Part shown: in pieces, positions 1 to 10,215 of the stretch | Position numbering within the stretch: the first letter of the stretch is position 1 | Layout: the number at the start of each line of letters is the position of its first letter | DNA from: Aurifilum marmelostoma | Lineage: Eukaryota; Ascomycota; Sordariomycetes; Diaporthales; Cryphonectriaceae | NCBI GenBank assembly: GCA_027559495.1 | Contig: JAMXSV010000007.1 | Location: 620,001 to 684,000 of the forward strand | Direction of reading: 5' to 3' | DNA length: 64,000 nt | Notes under the pieces: model-generated | Told to the model about the DNA's origin: nothing | Seen by the model: the letters and a program-made list of their open reading frames with translations, nothing else | Database searches by the model: none | Program-made: the position numbers and the translations under genes

Positions 1-244
1 GAGACAGGCCCTAACCAAAAAAAGTCTCCGCTGCTGCGCGTACTGGATGCAACCCTGTAGGTACAGCACGCATGTACCTAGTAACCCTCTGTTTCTGGCA
101 GATTTCTAGCGCCATAGTACCTGTTGTGCCATGTTGCACCGCCCCCCCACACAGCAGCCTACCAGGTGTAGCCTGAGCCAGTAGAGCCGCAAACGGGGCC
201 CCTGTTGACTACAATACAATACAGTGAGTGCATCAACAGACAGT

Positions 245-264
245 CACACACACACACACACACA
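245..264. repeat. (CA)10 microsatellite
   Basis: Perfect dinucleotide array read directly. It lies in the non-coding flank downstream of ase1. Confidence 0.95.
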
Positions 265-310
265 AAAGTGTCATCCAGAGATACCAATGCTGTGTATTTT
301 CAGATACAGG

Positions 311-346
311 CAACAACAACAACAACAACAACAACAACAGCAGCAG
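311..346. repeat. (CAA)n-(CAG)n trinucleotide array
   Basis: About ten CAA units pass directly into CAG units. It is non-coding by position and would read as poly-Gln or poly-Asn/Thr if translated. Confidence 0.95.
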
Positions 347-778
347 GCATGATAAAACATACACTCAATCAGTCGTCGTCGTCATCATTCCGATCATGGC
401 CTCCACTCCCATTTCTGTGTATGTGGTTCGTGGGGCGGCCGTGACCATCATCAACAACAAGCCAGACCTTCGAACAGTCCGTCCATCTGCAGAGGTTCGA
501 GAGAACACAGGGTTCCGAGAAAGAAAGAGAGATAGAAGAAAAAGAAAGAAAATGAAGAGGAAACAGGCAAATCCTCAAAAACGCCAATGCCACTTGTTCC
601 ACTTGTTCCCTGACTCCCAGAAAGCCGAATAAAAAATAAAAAAACAAAGAGGATGCAGTGTAAAAACACCCTTCCCCCTTCTCCTCCCAGATGTCCTTGG
701 CTCCTGCGTCCCATCCCATCCCGCTGTGTTCTCCTTCAATATCACACCTCGCTTGTATAATCATAGGAATGGTATCTT

Positions 779-812
<34 letters not shown>

Positions 813-824
813 GCGCGCGCGCGC
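779..824. repeat. (TC)n followed by (GC)n tract
   Basis: A near-perfect TC array with one TG interruption passes into an alternating CG/GC stretch, in intergenic DNA. Confidence 0.95.
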
Positions 825-1121
825 TTTTTCTCTCTGTCGTCCTCTGCCTCTAGGACCACCGCGGGCCATCCGTCCTTGACACAACTGCTGTTCAGCAGTG
901 AGTGGCGGCGGGTCCGAGAATATGACAGGTCAGGGGATGCTTTCTATAGGCGGAATCAAAGACCCACCAGCCAGATATGACAATCATTACAAGAAAATCA
1001 TATCATATCCAAGCACCAACAGAAAAAGAAAGGAAAAAGAAAAAACCGGCTGCGGCGGGGAGGTCATCTCGTCATCATCTCGTCATCATCATGAACGCGA
1101 CCGGCGGACCCTCTTCGCCCC

Positions 1122-3993
1122 CTAGTAGCCGGCATCCTCGTCTGTCCACTCGCTGCCCGAGAAGATGCGGTTGCCGTCCTCGTCCACCATCACCTGCGGC
1201 TGCTGCGCCGGCGGGATCCCCCGCAGCCTCTTGCCGGCCCCCTGCTGGCCGTCCGGGCCGAGGTGCGGCGGGTAGGGCTCGCTCGGCACGTAGCTGGGCC
1301 CGGACCTCGACTGGCGGATCTTGGCAAAGTACACCTCCCCCACGTCGTCCTCCGGCTCCGACGCGTCGTCGTACGTCTCCCAGTTCTCCGACCCCGTGAT
1401 GACCGTCTCGTTCGAGTTGGTAGACCCGTTCGAGATCTGACGGATCTGCGGCCCGCCGCGGCCCGCGTGTGCCAGCGACTGCGCGAACCGCTGGTGCTGC
1501 CGTGGGCTGCTGTTGTCGTCATCGTCGCCGTCGTCGTCGTCGTCGTCGTCGTAGCGGAGAGAGCCCCGGGCCGGGTAGTCGCGGAAGTCGTGGTGTGAGC
1601 TGGGCCGCTCGTACTCGGCGCTGTGGTGGTAGTGGTGCTGGTGCAGCACAGGGCGCTCGTGCTCGTCGCTGCGCTGCTTGGGCCGGTCGTCGTAGACGCC
1701 CTGAGGGCTGGCCTGGCGGACGGGGCTCGACCCCAGGTCGGTGTGGCGGTAGTGGTTGGTGCCCGGGGCGTCCAGCTCCGGCACCGAGTGCAGGTCTCGC
1801 ATCCTGGGCGGGGGCGCGCGCATCAGCGGGACGGCACCGCGCCGCAGCGGGTCGGGCTTCTCCATCTCCTGGCCGAGCCTGGTGCTCGCCTCGTTGACGT
1901 GCTTCAGGTTGGACAGCGGGGCGCGGGCCGGGAGCTTGGACGGGCTGGCCGTCTTGGTCGGGCTGGTCATCTTGGTCGGGCTGCCCCTCGGGGTGATGAC
2001 CACCTGGGGGGCTGGCCCCGCTTGGTGGGGAGGGAGTTGAAGGTGGCGGCGGCGGTGGGGGTCTTTGCGCCGGCGCGGCTGGGCGCCTGGGACCTGGTGG
2101 TGCTGACGACGCTGTTGGAGCGGCTGACGGGTGGTGCCGACCTCGGCGCGGTGCTGGGCCGGGAGGGCATCGACGTGTTGGCGGGGGTCCGCGACCGAGG
2201 CCCGGGCGCGGCAGGTCTGTCCTGCTCCTCGATGGTGTCCAGGTACCTCTCGCCGCGCACGAAAAAGGGCCGGCCCCACTCCTCCTCCCACTGCTCCAGG
2301 ACCCTGCGCAGCTCCGCCGTCACCTTGGGCAGCTCCTTGGCGATCCTCTTCCTCATCTTCTCCTCGCGCAGCAGCTTGCCCGGGTCGCGCTTCTCGCCCT
2401 TCTGCCCCTTGCCCAGCAGGCGGGAGGCGTCCTGGCTCGACGCGGCCAGCTCGTCCCGCTCGCCCACCAGCGTGAGGTGCCTCTCGACGGCGGCCAGGAT
2501 CGGGGCGCGCTGCTCCCGCAGGGTCTCGAGCCTCTCGATCTCCTGCTCGTGGGCCTCGAGGAGGGCGTCGCTGTGCACGTCCGAGAAGGCGGGGGTGAAC
2601 TCGAGCATCTCGTCCTCGGAGAAGAAGAGGGCGTCCCACAGGCCCTGGAGCTTGAGGCGGGCGTCCTCGACGAAGAGGTGCAGGTTCTGGCGCTTGAGGT
2701 CGTTGAGGCGGGCCAGCTCGTCGTCGAACTCGTTGATCTGCCGGATGCCGCAGCCGCGGTTGGCGTTGAGGAAGGCCTTCTGGTCCTGCTCCTCGACGCC
2801 GAGCTTCTCCCAGAGGGCCCCGACGGCGGCCCGGAGGTCGCGCAGGCGCTTCTCCCTCGTCTTCTTCTCGGCCTCGAGCTTGTCGCGCCTGGCACGGAGG
2901 CGGGCCATGTCCTCCTCGTGGAGGCCGAGCTGCTCGGGGGCGTCGCGGTAGTACTTGACGATGGCGGCGTCGGTCTGGACCTGCGGGGTGCCGAGCTCTG
3001 CCCACAGCTGGATGATGGTCTCGCAGAGCGCCCGGACGGACTCGACGCGGCGCTCATACTCCTCGTAGACGCGGGTGAACTCCTGGTCCACGCTGTCGAC
3101 GTAGCGAGACGAGATGTCGAAGTCGGGCGGGATGGTCTGGTCCGGGCCGACGGGGGGAGCTCTATCCTGACGAAGCCGGGCTCGAGGTGAGACGAGTACG
3201 ACTCGAGGGCCTGGACGAGTTCTGCGGTGCCATCCATCATCATGGTCAGCTTGCTGGGTCCTTCTCAGTGGAGGTTAGTTAGTCACAGGGAGAACGTACT
3301 CTGGACCTGCTCGAAGCGCTCCCTGTGGGCCCTGGCGACCTGGGCATGCCTCTCCTTCAGGGCCTGGATGCACCTGTTGAGCGGGTACGAGATCTGCAGG
3401 GCGTCGTCGTCGTCGCGGAAGCTGCGGCGCGAGCTGGGGTCGTCCAGCGAGGCCTGCATCTGGCGGACGGTGGTGATGATGTCCTGGGCCTCGGCGACCA
3501 GGTCCTTCTTCTCGGCCGTGACCCGGCGCACATGGCTGTTGAGGGCCTCCGAGAGGGCCTCGAAGAGCTGCACGTGTGGATACGGTGGTTAGCCTCTGTG
3601 TGTGTCGACCCACGTCACCGGGCGGCCTGTAGGTCCCCCCCTGGTTCGGAGATTTTATAGGATAGTGAGGGAGTAGATGTCGTAGATCTATGACTGGAGG
3701 AGGAGGAGGAGGAGAGGGAAGAGAGGAGAGAGTCTTGTTGGTTGAGAAAAGATGTATAGGCAAGTCAAAATGTGTGGGCATGTGTGCATGTGTGTGTGTG
3801 CGTGTGTGTTTATCTGTGCTTGTATACATGTACGTAGTATACATACCTCTGCTTCTCTAGATTCCCGCTCGTGGCTGGGGACGCCAATCTCGTCAAACAG
3901 GCCGTGCAGCTGGCCAATGATGGTGTTGACCTGCTGTGACAGGTAGCCCGTGTCCATGGCGGCCGGCTTGTTGCTAGCAGACGGGCGCGCCAT
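1122..3993 (-). CDS. ase1: Ase1/PRC1/MAP65-type microtubule-bundling protein (two frame breaks)
   Basis: Antiparallel microtubule crosslinker of the spindle midzone. The model is three exons: 3993-3847, 3567-3300 and 3221-1122, with introns GTATGT...GCAG and GTACGT...GCAG (the second has a CTAACTAAC branch region). About 838 residues. The N-terminus (SQQVNTIIGQLHGLFDEIGV) and the long helical coiled-coil middle (FTRVYEEYERRVESV, LWEKLGV, INEFDDELARLNDLK, ELRRVLEQWEEEWGRPFFVRG) are typical of the MAP65 family. The C-terminus is disordered, with clustered S/T-P-x-K sites and an Asp-rich run. The frame breaks twice in exon 3: at G6 3152-3157 and at G6 2006-2011 (plus strand). One more base in each run restores the family reading (ELPPVGPDQTIPPDF and GQPPQVVITPRGSPTK), so I take both as sequencing errors. 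The family call is secure; exact exon limits are by eye. Confidence 0.9.
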
Positions 3994-4121
3994 GGTCGAT
4001 GGACGACGTCTGAACACGTGTGTATGTATGTATGTGTGTGTGTGTGTCTATGTGTACGTGTCTGTGGTTACTTGAGGAGAGGGGGGGGGGGATAAAAAGG
4101 AGCGAATAAAGGGTGGATTGA

Positions 4122-4157
4122 TGGTGGTGGTGGTGGTGGTGGTGGTGGTGGTGGTGG
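4122..4157. repeat. (GGT)12 trinucleotide array
   Basis: Perfect GGT/TGG array about 130 bp upstream of the ase1 start codon (gene on the minus strand), so it probably sits in the promoter or 5' leader. Confidence 0.95.
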
Positions 4158-4766
4158 GTTGGGTGAGATAAAGTGCTCCCCTCTCAAGCGAGTGACTGGG
4201 CGGATGTGTGAAGTGAGGGCCTCTGAGGTGGACCTCTCTCTCTAGGTTTCTTTCCCTGCTGGGTTGGGTTGGGTAGTGTAGTGGCAGTAGTAGGGCGAAA
4301 AGAGAAATTCGAGAGAGAGAGAGAGAGTGTGTGTGTGTGTGACGAGGGGGTGTGGTTGGGATGGTCTGCAAGCTTGTTACTGCCTTGGTTTATTGAGGTG
4401 GGCTGGATCTGGTTCTGGATCGTGATCCTCTTGCTTCAGCTTGGATTGGCCCGCTTCCGAGAGACTGGTTCGAGGCCCTTGGATCTTTGTCCTACGACGA
4501 CAGCAGGCTGTAAGGAGAGGACGAGGAAAGAAGGGAGATAAGAAAAGAAAAAGAAAAAAAGAAGGGCCGGGAGGGGAAAAGGGAAAGGAGATGTTGACAG
4601 CCTGGGCGCGCAAAGGAAAAAAAGAAGAGTCGTGCGACGACAGCGCGGTGAGGGATTGCGCGTGTAGGATGCGAGACCAAAAGACCAAGGCCGGCAAGAG
4701 ATTGGTCGAGAGGGGAGAGGTGACCCCGACCTTTTCCCCCCAGCGCCGCGTTAGAGCCCTGTAGGG

Positions 4767-4790
4767 TGCGTGTGTGTGTGTGTGTGTGTG
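4767..4790. repeat. (TG)n microsatellite
   Basis: Dinucleotide array read directly, intergenic. Confidence 0.9.
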
Positions 4791-7484
4791 TTGTGTGTTT
4801 GTACTCTAAAGTGCCCTGGCCGACCCCTGTAGCAGAGGGCGGGCGCTGTGTGCGTGCTTGCGTCTTACAGCACGGCCCGGCTGACAGGCCTGATGGATAG
4901 TGGCCGCCACTACCTTTTTTTTTCTCTCTATCTAGAGCTCTGCAGGGCCGTGACGGGTCGGAGGCATCGCACGGAGCAGGAAATAAAATAAGATAACAAG
5001 TTGATGATGTTAAAGCAGAATACAAAGTTAAAAAGAAACCCAGGCTGTAGTATGTACAATCCAATCTGGAGGCCTTCTTTTTGCTCGACTTGGCGGGGGT
5101 GGTTGGGTGCAGCAATTGTGGGTTGCGCGCAGCCTGTGGGTATTTTTTTCGATGTTGTTTTGGCGCCTCTTAGTGGTCACCTCGACAACCAGGGGGGGGG
5201 ACCCGGCATGGGAATTGTCACGGCCGGCGGGAGTGCGACCCAAATTTAGGTCCCAGCCACCAGCCACCCTAAAACCACTGCAGGCCTGCTTCAGGTCCCC
5301 CTCTCTCCCCCCCCCCGGCCCCTCGATGAGCCCCACTATACCAACAGCAGCAGCGGCAGCCACCTTGTTCACGCGTTCGACTACTACAACACACTACTGC
5401 TGCACATCACACTAGTTGAGTACCTACCATACTGTGTGCCATGGCATTCTGTTGTTTTGCTTTTTTAATTCTCTCACTTTCCTGTTTGCAACCAGGTTTC
5501 GCAAGAACCGCCCATCTACCGGGATGGAGGACCGTGCAGAGTTCACAGTGGGGCACACCACCATAATTACTGGGTCCTGCGTCCTGCGACAGGAGCAAAA
5601 AAGACACAGCGTAATCTGGCAGATGATCGCCTCCGCTTCGGCCGCGCCCTGGTTGACGTGCATACGGTGGTGGCCGCCTTTTTACCCAGGACCGGAAAGG
5701 TCTGGGAAGTCATGCACCTCATACTACAGTAGTGGCAGGTGGGAGTACTCTCGTCATGTCACGAGTCCACAGTACTCATCAGGGGGAGAGAGAAGTCAAT
5801 TTTCATAGACTCGAGGAAGAAAGAGAATGTCGGGACAAAGGGAAAAAAAAAAAAAGGTGGGCTCGGGTTTTACAAAAGAGAAGGAACCAGAATCTCTGCG
5901 GCATCCATCCATCACTCACCCACCACCCATCATCGTCCAGCCGCAAAAGGCACGATCCCTTCCCCCCCTCCCCCCCTCTCAGCCGACGAGGGCCGCCGCC
6001 GCCACAAACAACATCCTTAGCCCCCCTCCGTCCTTCAACCTAAGCCTGCACTGTCGATTTCCTTGCTTTTGCACACTCACACACCATCTCTCAACTCGTT
6101 GCCATGAGAAACAGGCTGACCTTCAATACCAACTAGCCCTTGGTCCAACGCAGTATCCTCCTCCCTTCCCTTCCCCCGGGGCAAAACATCCCACCGGGAA
6201 ACCAACCATCTCCCCCCCCCCCTCCTCCCCGTCCCGTTTTCTCGTCATCATCATCGTGCATCAAAAGACATTGTTAGCTTTCAAGAAAAAAAAGCACTTG
6301 CAATCCTGACCCCACCAAAGACAAGGTAGGAGTTGTGTCTCGCGGGCGGCTCATGTGTGTGCATATCACACCATGTACCAACAACTATTACACGCACCAC
6401 CACCATCTTAACGCATGTAATCATATACATGTCGCGCCTCTTGGTAGCGAAAAAAAACAAAAGAAAACGTGGTCCGGTAAACAAAAGATGACACACACAC
6501 ACACACACGCACACACACATGCGGAAAGGTAAGCAAGGGAGAGAAAGAGGGGCCCTTTTTTTTTTTTTCTTAACCCGTGCTGGGCAAAAGTAAAGTTTCT
6601 GGCGCGGTGCTTCCCTCCCCCCCTCCCTCGCCCTCCTCGTGTATGTTGTGTATGATGATCGGGGTAAATCTTGTTGTGGGCGTACATAGTATCGCGCCAG
6701 GGTGGATCAGGACAAGGGCATGCATGGGTCGAGGAGGAGGTTGTTCAGCGCACCTCGAGTTTGATCCCCGAAAGAAACTGGGGGCTGGGGGACCTGCTGT
6801 TTGTAAGCGCATACACACACAGGTCACATTACCATCGAGGCTCACCTCCCTCACACACACACTGATCGCATTTCATAGTGATATCTCACAATGTGACAAG
6901 TGCAAAAAAATGAAAATGTTATCAATGGACTTCATTTTGTCATGCCATATCTAGCCCTCCATCTATCTCTCTCTCTCTTTCTCTCTATATCTGCACCAGC
7001 CCACCCGCCCAAATATCCATCCATGTAAGCTGCTCCCAGACCACACACCACACGCCTCCTGCAGCCCACCAAATGATGTACAAAGAACCTTTTGGCCCGA
7101 CTCATCCCCCCATCCAGATGAAAACGTGCTGACTCGATCCAGAGAGAAATGCACGAGACGGGTAGAGGGCGAAGAGAAAAGGTCAAAAAAAAAAAAAAAA
7201 AAGTGGTGTCTCGAAAGATGGCAAAGTATGTCGTAGCTCAGAAGATGCAAGAGTTAAGAAAAAGAATGTATTTACACACGCACACCGGGAGAGATGGCTA
7301 CTAGAAAGTGGACGACGCTTTGGGTATCGCCGATGATCATGCAGAGGAAAACAAAAAGGCTGAGGAATCAATCATCTTGAGGTCTCATGGGGGCCGCCAG
7401 GGGAAGGGGGGAAAAAATGATTAACAAGAACAACAGGCACAAGAGATTGAGAGGTGGACCACCACCACCAGCTGTGCGCGGTGG

Positions 7485-9218
7485 TTACCACGAGAAGGCC
7501 TCCTCGCAGAACTCAATCGTGCCGTTGTACTGGCGGTTGCGCACCGCAAGGCGGACCTCGTCCGAGAGCGCACCAGGGCCGCACACGGTCACGCCCATGG
7601 CGCCGACCTGGTTCTCCATCTCGGCGCCGATGAGGTGCTCGATGTTGGGACGGCCAGGGAACATCTGGACGGTCGACGAGGGCGAGTGGATCTCCTTGGT
7701 CGACCGGGGCCTGGACACGAACAGCATGATCCTCAGGCACTCGCGCCGCCTCTCCATGGCCAGGATCTCGGTCATCCACGGCCGGATCCACTCGAGGTGC
7801 TCGGGCGACTGGATGATCCAGCACAGCACGATCTTGCGCGCGGCGACGGTGCCGCTCGCGTAGCCCGCCACCAGCTCGCGGACGTGGGGCACGGCCTGCG
7901 TGATGCCCACACCGCCCGCGAAGAGCATCACCGTGCCGTACGAGTTCATGTTGTGCAGGCCGCCGTACGGGCCCTCCACGTAGCACGTCGTCAGCAGCCG
8001 GCCGTCGGGGCACGCGGCCGCCTTCTTGTACAGGCTGTCCGTGGCCCCGGCGCGCGCGCGGATGATGTACGACATGGAGGTCTTGCGGTAGCCCAGGATG
8101 TCGTTGCGGTCCATGGACAGCTTCTCGCCGTCGTGCATCTCGGCCTCCTCGCTCCAGCCGACCGAGAAGGGGTGCGACTGCGTCCAGCTGATGCTGGGGA
8201 AGTAGAGGTAGGCGTGCTGGCCCGGCGCGAACGCCCACGGCCGCGCCATGGTGACGGTGACGCGGACGGCGTTGCCGGGGAGCGCCTCGACGAGCGTCTT
8301 GGTGCCCCCGGCGCCCAGGTTGCCGTAGGCCAGGCGGACCATGCGGGCCGCGCGGTCGAAGCTCCACAGGGCCACGACGGCGTACAGGTAGTTGAGCTGG
8401 GGCATGTTCTTGATCTGGCAGTGGTACCACACGCCCACGACGGTGACGGCGGCGCCCACGATGTGCAGGATCTTGAAGATCTCGTACCAGGCGTGCCTGA
8501 TGGCGCTGGCGGCCTGGATGGTCAGGAAGAAGAAGCCGATGGTGCCGATGAAGCCCCACAGCAGGAACTCGGTGGACAGGGTCTTGGCGAAGACGGCGGG
8601 GAAGCCGCTCGAGGCGGAGCTCCCGATCCAGTAGCACAGGGTGTGGGCGATGGCCTCGAGGGCGGCGATGCGGCCCAGCCACCGGTGCATCAGGTTGAAG
8701 GTGTCAAAGGAGATGCCCAGCCAGTTGATCAGGGGGTTGTTGCGCCCGGCCATGAGGAACAGGGGCACCATGTTGACGATGGACAGGACGCCGGTGCGGT
8801 TGCGGAGCAGGTCGATCCAGGTCTTGAAGTTGCTGTGGTAGTTGATGTCCATGACGCAGAAGGCGACGTTGGTAGCAAAGTAGCCGGCCAGGATGAAGAG
8901 CTGCAGCCTGGTGGGCAGGGTGCCCATGTTCACGGCGGAGCTGAGGGCGAACTCGCGGTTGTGGCGCTTGCGGAGGACGGGCGAGTACTGGATGCTCCTC
9001 TTGAAGAAGGCGGCCTTCCACGACTCCCTGGCAAAGTACTGCTGTGTGCTGTTGCCCAGAGACGAGACCGTCCGCAGATACCTCAGGCTGACGACGTAGA
9101 CCTTGTACCCGATCACCATGACGGCACCAGCTGTGAGGACGTAGAAGAGGTAGTCCGACAGCAGCTGGTTCTCGACCTCCGGGTCGATGGCCGAGTTTGA
9201 GCCCGCCGAGTCAGACAT
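7485..9218 (-). CDS. Ferric/cupric reductase-type transmembrane metalloreductase
   Basis: Plasma-membrane flavocytochrome that passes electrons from NADPH through FAD and two hemes to extracellular ferric (or cupric) ions for uptake. Intronless, 577 residues, starting at MSDSAG; the upstream open frame has no ATG and would only encode a His-Thr repeat from the TG tract. There is one N-terminal membrane segment (about 22-45) and a ferric-reductase membrane domain (about 105-285). The paired heme ligands have the classic 14-residue spacing: H178/H192 and H252/H266. The FAD site HPFSVG is at 349-354, the NADPH Rossmann motif GGVGIT at 435-440, and CGPG at 546-549; the protein ends in EEAFSW as many Fre proteins do. 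All key residues are present, so it should be active. Family is certain; metal preference cannot be told. It is isolated, with long non-coding DNA on both sides. Confidence 0.93.
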   Translation of the reverse strand: MSDSAGSNSAIDPEVENQLLSDYLFYVLTAGAVMVIGYKVYVVSLRYLRTVSSLGNSTQQYFARESWKAAFFKRSIQYSPVLRKRHNREFALSSAVNMGTLPTRLQLFILAGYFATNVAFCVMDINYHSNFKTWIDLLRNRTGVLSIVNMVPLFLMAGRNNPLINWLGISFDTFNLMHRWLGRIAALEAIAHTLCYWIGSSASSGFPAVFAKTLSTEFLLWGFIGTIGFFFLTIQAASAIRHAWYEIFKILHIVGAAVTVVGVWYHCQIKNMPQLNYLYAVVALWSFDRAARMVRLAYGNLGAGGTKTLVEALPGNAVRVTVTMARPWAFAPGQHAYLYFPSISWTQSHPFSVGWSEEAEMHDGEKLSMDRNDILGYRKTSMSYIIRARAGATDSLYKKAAACPDGRLLTTCYVEGPYGGLHNMNSYGTVMLFAGGVGITQAVPHVRELVAGYASGTVAARKIVLCWIIQSPEHLEWIRPWMTEILAMERRRECLRIMLFVSRPRSTKEIHSPSSTVQMFPGRPNIEHLIGAEMENQVGAMGVTVCGPGALSDEVRLAVRNRQYNGTIEFCEEAFSW

Positions 9219-9248
9219 CTTTTCTGAGGTCGTAGGGAGAGAGTGTGT

Positions 9249-9249
<1 letters not shown>

Positions 9250-9282
<33 letters not shown>

Positions 9283-9285
9283 TGT
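9250..9285. repeat. (TG)n microsatellite in the metalloreductase 5' leader
   Basis: TG array with one TA interruption starting about 30 bp upstream of the metalloreductase ATG, so it is likely transcribed as CA repeats in the 5' UTR. Confidence 0.9.
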
Positions 9286-9599
9286 CTTGGTGAGGAGAGG
9301 TGTGACTCTTGCGCCTCCAAGGGCGGTTAGGTGTGTGAATGAAGGGCGGATATTTCGGGAACCTGCACGAAATATACTGGAATGTTGTGGAAAAGCCGGG
9401 GTAGTGGCAACCTCTGGGGGTTTTGTTCCCTTTTCCCTTCAGAGTCTCGACAGGATCGACCAAGCACAGAGCGATTGTATCCAGGCCCAAGCTCTTTCTG
9501 TTTCCCCTAGATCCCAGTCTGTCCTTGATTCGCCCTCCCTATGTCGCTGAGGTAAAGTCTGGAGACAATGGTGATGGATAGGCCTGTTGGCTGATCGAG

Positions 9600-9620
9600 G
9601 ATAAGCTGTGATGGGATAAG
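9600..9620 (+). promoter_or_regulatory. Two GATAAG motifs upstream of the metalloreductase
   Basis: GATAAG occurs at 9600-9605 and 9615-9620, about 380-400 bp upstream of the start codon. Fungal GATA factors of the SreA/Sre1 type repress iron-uptake genes, including ferric reductases, through ATCWGATAA-like sites. These two match the GATAA core but not the full consensus, so the link to iron control is inference. Confidence 0.3.
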
Positions 9621-10118
9621 AGTGTTGACAGGTAACAATGGTATTCCGTGTGAAGCCCGCTCGTCGAGGAAGAATGAAGAGAGAACAAGGACAAAAAAAA
9701 GGAGAGCCCTGAGATGAAGCGAAAATTGGTTGATTCAACGAAGAGAGAGAGAGAGAGTGTGTGTCGTTTGGCTTTGCCCCCAGTGGGAAGTGACGCACGG
9801 TCACGGTCGCACAGATTCGAAGTGGGGAGTCAAAAGATCCAAAAGTAGGTCCCTCCGCTGGAGTTTCCCGTAGATAGAAAGGAAGAGAAAAGAAGAAAAA
9901 AAGATGTAGACGAGATGATCTACAACAAGATTTGTAGAGGAAACTCTCGTGGGAAGCATATGGTGAGTGAGACCTCGGGGGGGGGGGGACCAACCTTGGG
10001 TCGTGGGGAGAGGGGCGCGGGCGGGATATAGGCAGGCCACCACGCAGGAGGAGAAAGTGGTCAATCGGCCGACCGTATTACAACAAAGTGGGCAAATGGG
10101 CCCCTCCCTGGCCAGGGG

Positions 10119-10215
10119 CCAATCAGCGGCTATCCCCTGGAGCGAGACCCATCTAGATGGCACGTCGGCCACTGTCGAGCGAGCAGGGGCCCCTGAAAGG
10201 ACCTGCAGGGCCAAT
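10119..10215 (+). promoter_or_regulatory. Two CCAAT boxes upstream of the metalloreductase
   Basis: CCAATCA starts at 10119 and CCAATCT at 10211, about 0.9-1.0 kb upstream of the start codon. The CCAAT-binding complex with HapX controls iron genes in filamentous ascomycetes. CCAAT is common by chance, so the assignment is weak. Confidence 0.25.

Larger units (their letters stand above)
1..1121. other. Intergenic, no gene seen; repeat-rich
   Basis: No open frame here has recognisable protein character. The stretch holds several simple repeats (CA, CAA/CAG, TC/GC) and downstream sequence of the ase1 gene, whose stop codon lies at 1122-1124. The frames that stay open on either strand are made of low-complexity Arg/Lys/Glu or Ser/Leu runs generated by the repeats. 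Confidence 0.7.
3994..7484. other. Intergenic, no gene seen
   Basis: This is the 5' region of ase1 followed by the 3' flank of the metalloreductase gene. It contains TG, GGT, GA and poly-purine tracts. Open frames up to about 200 codons occur on both strands, but all are dominated by Ser/Leu/Pro or Lys/Arg/Glu runs arising from the repeats. None has a family motif or a plausible intron-exon continuation. Confidence 0.65.

Noticed and set aside
1623..2951. Long plus-strand frames (up to 442 codons) opposite ase1
   Set aside because: Same codon-bias effect; composition is Arg/Ser/Gly-rich and without motifs.
7635..9200. Long plus-strand frame (521 codons) opposite the metalloreductase
   Set aside because: Antisense shadow rich in Gly, Val, Ala, Asp and His, with no recognisable domain. 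The minus-strand gene explains the openness.
9219..9320. N-terminal extension of the metalloreductase through the TG repeat
   Set aside because: The upstream in-frame stretch has no ATG and would encode a His-Thr repeat; the first ATG at 9218 fits the family start.
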